Shown: positions 39,101 through 49,722, numbered from the stretch's first letter. The stretch: DNA of 64,000 nucleotides from Berberis thunbergii (GCA_003290165.1 QNQO01000450.1:248001-312000), one strand, 5' to 3'. Notes: generated by a model not told the origin, from the sequence alone. Program-made: numbers and translations.

Positions 39101-42100
39101 TATAGACGGCCCCTCTGCTTTGACATGGCAACTTGTATCCTCACTCATCTGCTCTGCCTGTGGCCAGTGCTTGCTAGATAATAGAAAAGATGAGGAGCGA
39201 ATGCAGGTCCTCCTCAATGCCTTAAAGTGCTCATGAGGAGAATTGCTGATATTCAGTGCGAAGGACTTTGATGATTATGTTGATCCAACTGATCCATTTC
39301 TTTCCGCATAGAACACGGACTCAATGAAGGACCAACTCACTGTGTCCTCTTGAAAATCGATCTTGCCAGTCAAGGCTTAACTGAAAATTTTCTTGAATAA
39401 GTTTGTTTGCCAAGGGACAGGTCACAATAGACACAAATGCAGTCTAGAGGCAAGGATCTTAGAAAGTTATATTAGCAATTGAGGAAAATCACCAATACTT
39501 ATAACACCTTTTACTTGGGGACTGGATTGATTTAGGTTGTATTGATGCGCCAATTAAGGTAGAGCAATGGCTGAAATCCCTGGTTACTTTCAATAAGTTG
39601 GGCTTGAAAGAGTTCCAACCCTTATTAAACAACTCTACTTGAAAACCATCCAAACCCCTGAGACATCCTTCTTCAGACTATTAATGGTTTGAAGCACTTT
39701 TTCCTCCTTGATCTCTCTCTCCAATCCATCTTTGCTCTGTGTTAATAGTTTGGAATTCCATTTCATCAAGTCATGGCCTCCAACCTTCTATTTCAGCAAA
39801 CAGCTTCGCATAGGGATATTCTTCGGTGCTTTGCTATCTTATGGAAAAGCTTCAAGCAATAGTATCCATCTTTACCCTACCTTATGCAAGATTTGGTCTT
39901 CCAACAAGCAACCACCCTCTTGAGTACTGAGCTAAGGTCTGATGAACTCTTAGACGCTTCTGCCATTCCTCTTCTGATAGGTCTCACTTCTTCAAGGTAA
40001 TCCACCTACTCAAATTTTCTATCTTGTCAAGAATCATCGAGTCTAACTGCCCAAACACCTCTTTGTTCTACATGCAGAGACAATATTTTAAATCCTTCAG
40101 TTTTCTCCTCAAAATGTAATCAATTTTATCTCAGTGGTTGAGTAATTTTCACCATTCATTGACAAAAGGAATGAATTACTGGTGGTTGAATCACATCCTC
40201 GTAAATTGAAAAGGCTCAAGGTTTGTAGCCAAAGGAGGTTTGTGAAGGACCGTGTGGGGAACTGGTGATCAGATCCTGCTATTTCAAGAAATGACTTGCA
40301 TTTCATGGTTATGCTCCACCCGGTCAATGTTTACTTGGAATCTGTCCAAATGGGAGAGAATAGGCTGCTACCTACCATTGGATCACATGAATGAAGTCCA
40401 CCAAATTAAACTGACTGGTGTACTAATTGTTTCTCATGTGAAGGTTTCTTATGCGACTTTTTTTCTTGACCTTTCCTCCGTGAACCACATTTAAATCATC
40501 ACCGATGGGTCATGATCCACGGATGTCCTCTAGCTCCTCCCAATGCTGATTTCTGAACACTCATGTGTTAGCCCACAAACTTAGTAGCCACCCATTCAAA
40601 CTTGAATCTGACAAGGTAAAGCCCCAATTGAGATATTCTAAAGGGTGTTTCGCTTTGTTATCCTATTCCTTGGCACAAAAATTATCCTCTGAAGCTCCTA
40701 GCAGTGAAATGAACTCAAAAAAAAAAAAAAAAAACTGTACACCAAACTTCTTTGATCAGATCTACCTCCATTAACTCTTAGTTTCTTCCACAAATGTTCA
40801 AGATGGTGAATAGCTGAATATCATGTCGATGAATGTGATGCTGCTTGAGAAATGTTTATCGGTATAATGTGGCTTCATTCTAGGCCCATAGCTAGAATAG
40901 GGTGGATTGTTATAGTTGGTATCATAGGCGGGGAGAATTGACATCCTGATTTTCGTGGACGCGAAGGGTGGGGATGTGCATATCTCGCACGCTTAGACAA
41001 GCCGTCCAAGGATTTGATGACCCACACACATAGTGGTGAGTTGATTAGTCCCACATCAAATGTGAGAGAAGTTGGATAGTGGGCTTATAAGGGCTAGTGC
41101 ACTCCGAAATTGTACCAAGGCCTTTTGGGACAAAACCTCATGCCCAAAACTGAAGATGGGGCTGTGAAGATTTAGGTTGAATCGAGACAATTCAAGGTAA
41201 AAGATGAGTCGCATACACGAGTTGACATGTTATGCCTCAAAATCTAGTTGACTCATTCAATTCACGAGTTGACTAGCATGATTCTAACAACATAAATGTT
41301 TAATTCAATCTAAAATAGTAGGTTTCCTATAATTTAGTGAACTTGGTATAATGAAAGAACTTCATTTAACATACTTTATTAGTCAGGAGCGCTTCATGAT
41401 GCCCAGCCGTGGCACTGCAACATTCCATGACAACCCAACGCATTTTGAGGCGTCCGAACGAATGGATGCGAAATGCTTTTTTAGAAACAACCACTTTTCG
41501 AAGCAAAGTGCCATTGTGCGGAGCTTCAGACAACATTGACTGTGGCTAAGAGTTCGACATTGGATTATCTAGAAAGGAAGGACAAGCCAGTGTCTTGACA
41601 CAAAGTTGGACCAAGCTAGACTGTAGAGAATCTCATTTCACATGTTAAATAACACCTTTGATTGCATATGAATATTTTCAAATTTTGAAATCATGATTTG
41701 AAATTTTCCATGACTGGTTATGTTCCTTTTGGCTACCTGTAAGATGTCCCATAAGTGTATGGGTATAGACTCTATATAACTGATGAACAATAGACAACAG
41801 TGAGGATGAAAACTTCAAACCTGAAACAAAGTAAGGACCCTGACTATAGATAATTTCGAAGATGAGAGATGCATGTCAGCAGTATGCAAGGTTGTCAACT
41901 CGTGAATCGTTTTTCATTTAAGGCAAATCGAATTGTAGGGAATTGTGAATCGTAGATTCGTGGTCTTGTTTTAAATACATAAGAATATTTTTCGTATATA
42001 TAAATGCATATATGATATCCTATTAATATGTATACAGTTTTACACAACTTCAAAATAAAAAACAAGAAATAAAGATCATGGGCTGACAGGAAACAAATAA

Positions 42101-44710
42101 AAAATTTCCTAGAAGGTGGCTGTTGTTTTTTTTGACTATTTTACCATAATCTTATCTCTAAATGGCCCTTCTGTGTTATATATTTATAAATTGGACTGAC
42201 AGAGGTTATACTCTCATAAACAAAAAGGAGTTTTCAGTTTTGCACCAAATGCAACAGAGTTTCAATGAAATTAAAATCACACAAGCAATTGACTTTCACA
42301 ACTTGATCGATGTACTTGTTATGCTTTCCATCCTCGATCATTGTGCGACATCCTGATTTTTATGGAGGTAAAGGGCAGGAATGTGCATGTCTTACACGCT
42401 TTCTCAAGCTGTCCAAGGATTTGATGAGCCAACACACATGGTGGTGGGTTGATTAGTCTCACATCATGTGAGATGAGTTGGATAGTGTCTATTAAGGGCT
42501 TGTTCACTCCACAATTATATTGGGGTCTTTTGGGACAAAACCCCACACCCAAACTCAAGATGGGGACCGGGGACAATATCGGTGTAATGTGGGCTATGCT
42601 CTCAAATATGTGCTTTAGTCTAGGCCCATAACTAGAGTCAGGGAGCATGTGGCATCCTGATTTTTGTGGACGCGAAGGGTGGAATGTGCATATCTCACAC
42701 GCTTAGACAAGCCGTCCAAGGATTTAATGGGCCAACACACAGTGGTTGGTTGATTGATTAGTCTCACATCATATGCGAGAGAAGTTAAATAGTGGGCTTT
42801 TAAGGGCTAGTCCACTCTGAAATTCTACGGAGGCCTTTTAGGACAACACCCCACACCCAAAGCTGAAGTGAAGAATTAGGTTGAATCGGACAGTTCAAGA
42901 TAAAGGATGACTCACATACGCGAGTTTCCTTCGTGTGCCTCAAAATTGAGTTGACTCATTTGATTCACGAGTCGATTAGCACAATACTAACAACATAAAT
43001 GTTTAATTCAATCTAAAATAGTAGGTTTCATATTTTTTAGGTGACTTGGTATAAAAAATGAAAAATCTTGACATACTTTAATAGTCACGAGCGCTTCATG
43101 ATGCCCAGCCATGGCACTGTAAACATTCCATGACAACCCAAGGCATTTTGAGGCGTTTGAACGCGGAGGCGAATGCCTTTTTGAAAACCACCACTTTTTG
43201 AAGCAAAATGCTGTTGTGGCATAGCTTCAGACAATATTGACTGTGGCTGGGAGTTGGACATTGGATTATCTGGAAAGGAAGGACAAGCAAGTTTCTTGAT
43301 ACAAAGGTTGACCAAGCTAGACTGTAGAGAATCTCATTTCTCTTGTTAAATAACTCCTTTGATTGCATATGAATATTTTCAAATTTTGCGATCGTGATTT
43401 GAAATTTTGTACTTTGACTGATCTTGTTCCTTTTGGCTACCTGTAATATGTTCCATTAGTGTTTGGATATAGACTCTATATAACTGATCAATAATAGACA
43501 ACAGTAAGGATAGCACTTGAGGCCTTATGTTCCATCTTGACAATTGAAATTTATTATCATCCCATTCACTCCTAGGTCTGGAAAGAGCTACAACATTGGA
43601 ATTAGTAGCAACACCGTACTTGTAAAAATAGTTGGATGGGTTCATCGTGGAGTTTGAGCCCTAGAACAAGGGAGGTCTAGGAATAAAAAAAATTTCTTAG
43701 TGCAAATCCACTAAAAGATTAATTAAGCACTAGTGTTGAATTCTTTGCAATGTAACCAGCTACCAGTTTAACCTTGTACGGATTGATTAACAAATTTTTA
43801 CGATTTTAACCACTTAATTGGCAATCACACACAGAATTGAAGAGTGGGTGAACAAAATATATCAGTGTTTAAGAAGGCAGTCTTGGTCTTGTTGTTAACA
43901 TCAAACCATGAATGGTGTTTTTGTTGAGATCTTGGACTTTCTACCCTACGGAGGTCAGGACTTGAAATAGTTCTCATTGTTTGCAGTGGACAGGCAGTAT
44001 GTTTTTTATTAATTAATTTTTAATTCTGTGATACATTAGTTCCCAAATGATTTGATTCTAACATATAATGAAAAATTTGGTATTTCTTAAGCTAGTTTAG
44101 CTCCCTCTGGTTATAGTTAGGTATTATTGAGTTATAATGAGCCCTGCCAAATTACATATACATTGTTTTTTTTTTTTTTTTGTTAACTGTTATGCTAATT
44201 TGGGTTGTTTAGGTTTCCTTCAATTATCAAGTTACCCAACGTGATAAGGAAAGGTTCACAACTTTGTGATGCTTTCAATATCTTGATGGTCGCCCCCTAT
44301 TTTCCTGTCCATTCTCACACAGCGAAGACACATGCACATATTTGTTACATTCTGTCACTTATTTAGCAAATTCTTGTAAAAAAATACTCATCAAGTGGTC
44401 TTTTGTCAATTTGCAGGCTGCATACTTGAAAGCCGGTGACAGATCTTTTGAAAAGATCAGGCAACTTGAGGTATTTTTAAACCTCCTCAAGACTAGAACA
44501 GAATTGAAGGTATTGGGTAAGCTAGAATGCAGTACTGGCACTGACGAAGATGATAACCAATGCTGCATCTGTTATGCCACCGAAGCAGATGCTCAGTTTG
44601 AACCTTGTTTGCACAGATCGTGCTATGGGTGCATAACCAGACACCTTCTAAATTGCCAAAGATGTTTCTTTTGCAACGCAACAGTCCTCAAGGTGCTCAA
44701 GATGAAGTGA
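16213..44710 (+). CDS. RKP: E3 ubiquitin ligase RKP (RELATED TO KPC1), SPRY-RING protein
   Basis: Ten coding exons: 16213-17712, 22421-23242, 26159-26319, 30586-30724, 31501-31584, 32588-32866, 32960-33091, 33237-33436, 35142-35346 and 44417-44710. All introns are GT..AG, phases agree, and the total is 1272 codons with stop. SPRY domain at about residues 135-265 ([20 protein letters not shown], '[17 protein letters not shown]'); RING at about 1223-1261 ([13 protein letters not shown], '[17 protein letters not shown]', 'CFFCNATV') with all metal ligands. Length and order match the plant homologue of mammalian KPC1/RNF123, a cytoplasmic ligase; Arabidopsis RKP is linked to turnover of KRP cell-cycle inhibitors. 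The start is the ATG in ccaccATGg. The frame is open upstream to 16105 but has no other ATG. Introns are transposon-laden. Looks functional. Confidence 0.93.
17729..17969 (-). mobile_element. tRNA-derived SINE in RKP intron 1
   Basis: Read on the minus strand the element starts with an A-box-like TGGCCTAGTGG and a B-box-like GCTTCGAATCC about 45 nt apart, and ends in an A-rich tail (complement of 17735-17777). Flanks 'gttcttttgttc' (17717-17728) and 'gttctttgttc' (17970-17980) look like a target duplication with one indel. The head contains a short internal duplication ('gtgggggacaaa' twice). The element lies a few bases downstream of the exon 1 splice donor. Confidence 0.7.
17981..22420 (+). 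other. RKP intron 1, remainder
   Basis: Holds an (ATT)n microsatellite (18012-18095). Blocks at about 18097-18175 and 18243-18320 are imperfect direct copies sharing a 'gatggtttcttttaaatta' core. A (CA)n/(TA)n tract lies at 19435-19470. Stretches at 19140-20350 carry recurrent 'gattaatcgg' motifs. An exact 29-bp tandem duplication lies at 21721-21778. An unrecognised minus-strand frame spans 18584-18976. The 'gattaatcgg' block at 19845-19930 has an inverted relative at 36170-36260 in the last intron. Confidence 0.5.
23243..26158 (+). other. RKP intron 2
   Basis: Non-coding. A (GA)n(CT)n(TA)n stretch lies at 25136-25180, and the hAT-like MITE at 25604-25918 is listed separately. Open frames at 24420-24720 resemble nothing known. 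Confidence 0.5.
25604..25918. mobile_element. hAT-like MITE
   Basis: Terminal inverted repeats begin CAGTGTTCTAAAAAA at 25604 and end with the complement at 25918. Both ends continue into 'ctaggcgg'/'gcctag'-type GC-rich motifs around an AT-rich core. Flanking 8-bp sites ctttctat (25596-25603) and ctttccat (25919-25926) differ at one base, the duplication length typical of hAT elements. There is no coding capacity. Confidence 0.8.
27640..28702 (+). mobile_element. LINE ORF2 3' fragment (zf-RVT) with poly(A) tail, split by a SINE
   Basis: Positions 27760-27975 encode '[20 protein letters not shown]', then '[17 protein letters not shown]', the zinc-binding region that follows reverse transcriptase in plant LINEs (CxxC..H..C pattern). 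The 3' part resumes at 28456 and ends in an A-run near 28693-28702. A 'gatgaaggaagtgccc' block is duplicated 40 bp apart (27682, 27722). Upstream RT is missing. Confidence 0.6.
28017..28455 (-). mobile_element. tRNA-derived SINE inserted in the LINE fragment
   Basis: On the minus strand the head near 28450-28366 has an A-box-like 'gatcagttggtcggcc' and the B box 'gggttcgagactc'. The tail is the T-run at 28023-28031 on the plus strand. Direct copies of 'ggttgtttgga' (28006-28016 and 28456-28466) flank it as target duplications. The body holds two related blocks around 28264 and 28305 ('caattgtattcaata' type). Confidence 0.65.
31585..32587 (+). repeat. RKP intron 5 with 55-bp tandem repeat
   Basis: Two imperfect 55-bp copies lie at 32156-32210 and 32211-32265 ('cttgatgagcatgtacatta' in each). 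Nothing else was recognised. Confidence 0.8.
33437..35141 (+). other. RKP intron 8
   Basis: Contains a near-perfect short duplication at 33477-33530 ('tttcctaggaatctgttt' twice) and a (G)24 run at 34611-34634. No coding content was recognised. Confidence 0.55.
34611..34634 (+). repeat. Homopolymer (dG)24
   Basis: Twenty-four consecutive G. Such runs are rare in plant nuclear DNA and can form G-quadruplex structures. The exact length may be an assembly estimate. Confidence 0.9.
37795..38050 (+). mobile_element. LINE (RTE-like) 3' tail fragment
   Basis: Broken frames read '[20 protein letters not shown]', '[18 protein letters not shown]' and '[12 protein letters not shown]'. This is the C-terminal tail common after reverse transcriptase in plant LINE copies. 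The copy ends in GATGA-type short repeats (38027-38040). It has stops and is inactive. Confidence 0.55.
38990..40760 (-). mobile_element. Degenerate L1-type LINE (endonuclease and RT remnants)
   Basis: Read on the minus strand from about 40740 to 39000, pieces follow LINE ORF2 order. First '[14 protein letters not shown]' and '[10 protein letters not shown]' (endonuclease), then 'LDGFQVELF' and '[16 protein letters not shown]' (before the RT fingers), then '[11 protein letters not shown]' (RT, equivalent to the AYDxVxWxFL motif) and 'KKWISWI'. Many frameshifts and stops make it non-functional. Confidence 0.55.
40877..41806 (+). repeat. 0.9-kb direct duplication, copy A
   Basis: Diverged direct copy of 42624-43517. 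Both contain 'catcctgatttt', 'acaagccgtccaaggattt', 'aacataaatgtttaattcaa' and 'agcgcttcatgatgcccagc' in the same order. A tRNA-Met PBS-like 'ttggtatcataggc' at about 40917 in this copy suggests LTR-retroelement ancestry (TRIM-like). Confidence 0.75.
42346..43517 (+). repeat. 0.9-kb duplication copy B preceded by a partial third unit
   Basis: Copy B covers 42624-43517. Immediately before it, 42346-42650 is another unit starting 'gacatcctgattttt' and running through 'ccaaggatttgatgagcc' and 'gggacaaaacccca'. Units starting near 40939, 42348 and 42651 are therefore related, as expected from LTR-type repeats in tandem. Confidence 0.7.
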
Positions 44711-45013
44711 AGGTGTACCTTCGTGGGCCTAGAAGATGTCTTGTTTTGTTTTGTTTTGTCATAGTTGGTGAAATTAGCTAGTATGGTTGAGGTCACAATC
44801 CGGGATGGGAGCCATCTCTGATCATTGATCACATATATTTGTGGTATATGGTGGCCTGTCCTAGTAGCTGTCAACTGTGTTTATATGCAAAGTAGCATCT
44901 CTTTGAAAGTTTAGATAGAAATAGGGGGCGGGAGGGACTCTTTCCAGGGGAAAAATACATAGGAAATCGGTGTAAGGATTTCATATAGGAAATTGAGGGC
45001 ATTATTCTATAAA
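44711..45013 (+). other. RKP 3' flank
   Basis: Probable 3' UTR: T-rich stretches (44742-44760) follow the TGA. No clear poly(A) signal is assigned. It runs into the hairpin element. Confidence 0.4.
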
Positions 45014-45213
45014 GAGTGAGTCTAAATGTCGAGGGAAAGGGCGAGGAAATCAGCGAGGGAAATGAGCTGGCGAGGTGAGAGCCGTTCATTTCCCTCGAGA
45101 TCCCTGCGTTGACTTTTTCACGCGAATCTCGAGGGAAATGAACGGCTCTCACCTCGCCAGCTCATTTCCCTCGCTGATTTCCTCGCCCTTTCCCACGACA
45201 TTTAGAATTTCTG
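45014..45213. mobile_element. 200-bp near-perfect hairpin (MITE) with 9-bp target duplication
   Basis: Arms 45021-45101 and 45126-45206 are complementary over 81 nt with one mismatch (45032 against 45195), around a 24-nt loop. The perfect 9-bp repeat ttctataaa flanks it (45005-45013 and 45214-45222). The arms are rich in cgaggg/ccctcg. A 54-bp relic of its end lies at 47130-47183 between tctcaaaga and tctcaaaaa. There is no coding capacity. Confidence 0.9.
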
Positions 45214-45348
45214 TTCTATAAATATGGTGGAATGTAATTGGAAGGAAATGTTTTGGATCAGGTTGTTCTTTTGGGCTAATCAGTTGCCAAATAATTTCTC
45301 ATTCTTCCTGAACTGTCAGATCTTTTTTATAGTTAGTGTATTTATAAA

Positions 45349-46887
45349 GGCAGTGACTACACTAGGCCACCGTATCCTCTTTCTCACAACATCATTGATT
45401 TTTTATTTATTTATTTATTATTATTTTTTTACTTTTTCACACCACCTATATAAACAAAAATCATCCATTTTTTCCCTTACTATTCAAATCAACAATGGTT
45501 CCTCCCTCCCCCATTCAAAATCTCTTGCAAATCTTCTCCCTCTCCGAAAATTTTCAAAATTTCCTCAAAGTCGAAACCCTTAAATTCAAACTCAATAAAT
45601 ATGCATAACTTAACATAACAGAGAAATTCACTCTCAAAACAAAAAAAACAAAACATGGTAACTTTTGACCAATTTAAACCCTCAATTGAGATCGATTCTT
45701 AACCTTATCAAAACATGAAAGTTGTAGTATTATGAGTTATCTAATAAACACAACTTGAATCACTTAAGAATGTTTTGAATAAGCAAGTTATGATCATTTT
45801 ACTAAAATCGCGCAAATCTGTCTCGCAATGAAAATGAGATAATGTTCTTGACTTTCGGCCAACTTATGTACTCGATCAAGACCGATTCTCAAGTTGACCA
45901 AGACACAAATATTATAGTACTCTTAGTTTTCTAATAAACACAACTTGAATCATTTGAAAATATTTTGAAATGAGCAAGTTATGGTCATTTTACTAAAGTT
46001 GCAAAATAAAAATGGGATAAAATTTTGAGTGATCGAATAAACACAACTTGAATCACTTAAAAATGTTTTGAAATGAGCAAGTTACGGTAATTCTAATAAA
46101 GTTGCAAATCTGTCCGAAAAAAGTTTTGTTCGCTTTGTGGAATGTGCATTGCACAATGCAAACAGGAAAAAAAATATTTTGTGTTCGCATTGTGCAATGT
46201 GCGGTGCACTCTGTGAACAGAAATTTTTTGGGACAGATTGCGCGACTTTAGTAGAATTACCATAACTTGCTCATTTGAAAACGTTTTTAAGTGATTCAAG
46301 TTGTGTTTATTAGATATCTACGAGTACTACAACTTTTTTGTTTTGATCAACTTTAGAATCGTTCTTAATCGAGCAAATAAGTTAGCCGAAAGTCAGGAAC
46401 ACTATCCCGTTTTTATTGCGAGACAAATTTGCGCGACTTTAGTAAAATGACTATAACTTGCTCATTTCAAAACATTTTTAAGTGATTCAAGTTGTGTTTA
46501 TTAGATAATTCATAATACTACAACTTTCATGTTTTCATGAGGTTGAGAATCGGTTTCAATTGATGGTTTAAATTGGTCGAAAGTTACAATGTTTTGTCTT
46601 TTTTCGTTTTAAGAGTGAATTTCTCTGTTATGTTAAGTTATGCATATTTATTGAGCTTGGATTTAAGGGTTTCGACTTTGAGAGAATTTTGAGAGTTTTC
46701 AAGGAAGGGGAAGAAGATTTGGAAGAGATTTTGAATGGGGGAGAAATAAACCATAGTCGATTTGAATGGTGAGGGAAAAAATAGATGATTTTTATTTATA
46801 TAGGTGGTGTGAGAAAGAAAGTAATTGATGTGAGATAGTAGAATGGTGTGAAAAGGAGAAAAATGATGATGTGATGTAGTCGCCCCC
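45349..46887. mobile_element. 1.5-kb palindromic foldback element, Mutator-like family, copy 2
   Basis: The two halves are inverted copies from the ends (GGCAGTGACTACA against GGGGGCGACTACA) almost to the centre near 46140-46200. Flanks atttataaa (45340-45348) and atttaaaaa (46888-46896) differ at one base. Within each arm a module with 'taaacacaacttgaatcact' is repeated directly: about 45745, 45935 and 46035 in the left arm; inverted at about 46300 and 46490 in the right. The centre carries 'attgcacaatgc'-type mini-palindromes. No recognisable protein is encoded; the Mutator-like assignment is inferred from the 9-bp duplication. Confidence 0.8.
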
Positions 46888-46896
46888 ATTTAAAAA

Positions 46897-48689
46897 CTGT
46901 TTCGTTGTTTTGAATGTAATTATGCCTAAGATCGGAGTCAATGTAACTTGAAACAGTAATATGCGAATAAGGTCAACGTAAGTAAATTGAGCTGTAAATG
47001 GATGCTAGGTAGGATCGTAAATTCACCAGGTTTATCATTTTTTTTCCTTGAACTTGTGAATCATTCCAAAAACCTTGATCTTGCTGCTCACTTTTTTTAT
47101 TTTTATTTTTATTTTTTTAATCTCAAAGAGAACCATTTCAGGCGTCTCCCCCTCGCTGGTTTCCTCGACATTTAGAATTCCCGTCTCAAAAAACATCTTC
47201 GGTTCCTGTACAACCAAATTCAATGATCACTAATTCTTGCGGGATTTCTGCCACATCATCACTGGTTACCTTAGTGTCATTAACAAAGACAAGACGAGTT
47301 AGGAAATTAGGTTTTATAACTAGGATGATGTGGTATTGTTAGATAAAGTTTTTTACAATCTCAAGATACACATAAACATCACGCCACATCACACTGATTG
47401 CAAAACATGGTTGTAAAAACCTGATTTCCTAACATTTTTGAAAACAATTAGTGCAGTTAACTTTCCATGATGCTAATATTTCAAGAACAAAGTGTGAACA
47501 AAACATGCTGCCGGGAGTGGAGGCAAGGCTCAAGCTAGCTAAGATGCAGCAAATCAGGAAGCTCGTACTATGCAGAGACTCACATACTATTCATACAATA
47601 AAGCAACATATCATTTAGCCGACTGTATTATAACGCCAAACTCATTCGTAGAGGACCTTAATTGAGAGAACCACCAATATCTAAGTTAATTTGATGTTAA
47701 CTTACTATTCCATCATTAGATTTTGTGATCAACAATGAGATTGAAAGTCTTATAAAAATGAGAATCATATGCTTTAGAGGTATTAAGGAGTGTGATTCTC
47801 ATGTTCTTAAAACTTTCATTACCACCATTGATCATAAAATCTAATGATGGATAATGAGTGTTATCTCGATTTAGTCTTGAATATAGGAATTCTCTCATAA
47901 ATTTCCATAGAGTAGGATTCCATCCAACCAAACACACCCTCAATTTATGCACATTTCTATTTAGTTGTCTTTCCAATAAAATACATTGATGCTAGAAATA
48001 TTTCATTCGTTGTCTGTATAGTTACGTTTTAGAATATCTCTGCCATTACTCACACCACAACCAATATTTTTGAACAATGCATGTTCTTGTATTGGCACTG
48101 CAACAATTGACAGCCCGAGATGATACACCATCTGTATTGTACGGGTGCCTTCATAGTCTTACCTCTCTCAGCCAAATTTCTTTTTAACTGAATGCTTCAG
48201 CTTAGTTGGGACCCATTGGTGCCGCAAGGCCTTCGCAACGTTTGCATTACAGTTAAAAAAAACCATTCCGTTAATTAGGTAAAACTAGGTAGCTTGGAAA
48301 TGAGTAGCTATGCCTTTTCGGACTAGTAATACAGCCCTCTGACCTGCTGTTGTGACCTGAGATGTGAGTAAATCTTCGTGATGGTAACTGTTTTACTTTC
48401 AACATTGAAGCAGACCAGTTTTCCATCTCCAAATTCTACAATGATGTTCATGTTCAGGTTCCCTATCACGCCACCATATTATATGGCATTGCTCGTCTGA
48501 CCTTCCTTGAATCATTACAACTTGCTGCAAAAGGTTACGGTATACAAAATAAAAAACAACACTGCAATACCAAATTTGAACTTAATGAATTTATGGGATT
48601 GTCATAATCAAACAATAGTGTTCCAAGCTGCTCAAGTTTTTTAGTACATTTCAACAGACAGTGAGAGATGGTATATATTCTGTTGTTAC
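46897..48689. other. Intergenic with small inverted repeats
   Basis: Includes the 54-bp hairpin-end relic at 47130-47183. A stem-loop at 47711-47853 has arms 'ccatcattagatttt' and complement, with inner 'atgagaatca'/'tgattctcat'. No gene was recognised. Confidence 0.5.
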
Positions 48690-49560
48690 TACATTTTACT
48701 GCAGTGCCCTCAATAATGGGAACATAAACATTTAACGCTAATTTCATCTGTAAAAGCATATAACTTCCAAAACAGTTAATAGTAACTGAAAAAACTATTC
48801 AAACATAAGCAACACTGAAAGAGTGGAAATAGTTCCTTTGAGTCACCATGACAGCGTAGCAGTGTGGCTGTTCTGGCGAAGAAGCATTCATATTGTGGAT
48901 GTGATAATGATTGACAATTACCATTTGAGCTGGTGATTATAGACTTTAGTCTTAGGCCTATTTTCACGCCCGTCTGGTGACCAACTAGGCCATACGTATG
49001 TAAGGCAAAACTCAAGAACCGAATGCAGATTTTACTGACGAACTCCATCTTTTTACTTTCCATGTTGAACCAGACTATTTTTCTATCACTTTGCTGCATT
49101 AGGAGAAAGGGGGAATCCAATGGATGGAAAGCCACAACAGACAACTCCCAATTTTTAATCTTCAAATTCACCAATCTGTATTTCAAATCCCATTTTTTTG
49201 TATCTTCATTGAGCACCCACAACTCATAATAGGATAAGTACCTAATAAGCCCATTCGTTTGACCATATCTAGCAATGCAATCACAATAACGATGAAAAAT
49301 GTAACGAAATAGTTCTTTTGGTGGTAGCAAAATATATTCTTGGAGAAGAATGTTCTCGCTGTCCATCATTGAAAACAATTAGATGTTGCAAGCCATATTT
49401 CTCAGGCATGAATGTAGTGTGGATATGACTGCAAATACACCATATCTCAGGAAGTCTTACAAGTATCTCTGTTAGTCTTCCATCCTCTCTACTTTTTAGT
49501 GTTGGGGTTGAGAGAAAACCTGGTTTTTATAGAGGTGAGGAAACCAAGTCAACTATAACT
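48690..49560 (-). pseudogene. Truncated inverted copy of the F-box gene
   Basis: The minus strand matches the F-box gene at 3.8-5.4 kb from its promoter (cctctataaaa) through the start (GATGGAAGACTAACAGAG, where bases missing after GAAGAC create a stop) to 'EILVR'. It then jumps, by an internal deletion of several hundred bases, to the part equal to residues from about 215 onward ('YGQTNGLIRYLSYYELWVL', 'DTKKWDLKYRLVNLKIKN', 'VAFHPLDSPFLLMQ'). The frame then shifts before the old stop. Similarity extends into the 3' flank down to about 48690. The F-box is mostly lost, so this is a pseudogene, although an open frame of 200 codons (48776-49378) remains. Confidence 0.88.
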
Positions 49561-49722
49561 CAATCAGTGCTTTCCTTCCTTATTTATCTAACTGCAAAAA
49601 AAGAAATACGGGGCAGAGTAGCATGAGAATTCATAACTAATTTGTCAAACCGCATTGTTCTAGTTTTCCATCTTCGATAATTCATATTGGTTAATATATA
49701 TAAACCATATTCATATATGAAG

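Larger units (their letters stand above)
35347..44416 (+). other. RKP intron 9 (9.1 kb), transposon-filled
   Basis: The largest intron, separating the RING exon from the rest. 36100-36180 has CCACCACCCAA-type repeats. 36480-37200 is LTR-like, with a tatatata motif near 36833 and TTGAGAGGTTGGAGCC-type tandem repeats. LINE pieces and a 0.9-kb duplication are listed separately. An open frame at 38203-38520 is unrecognised. Confidence 0.6.
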
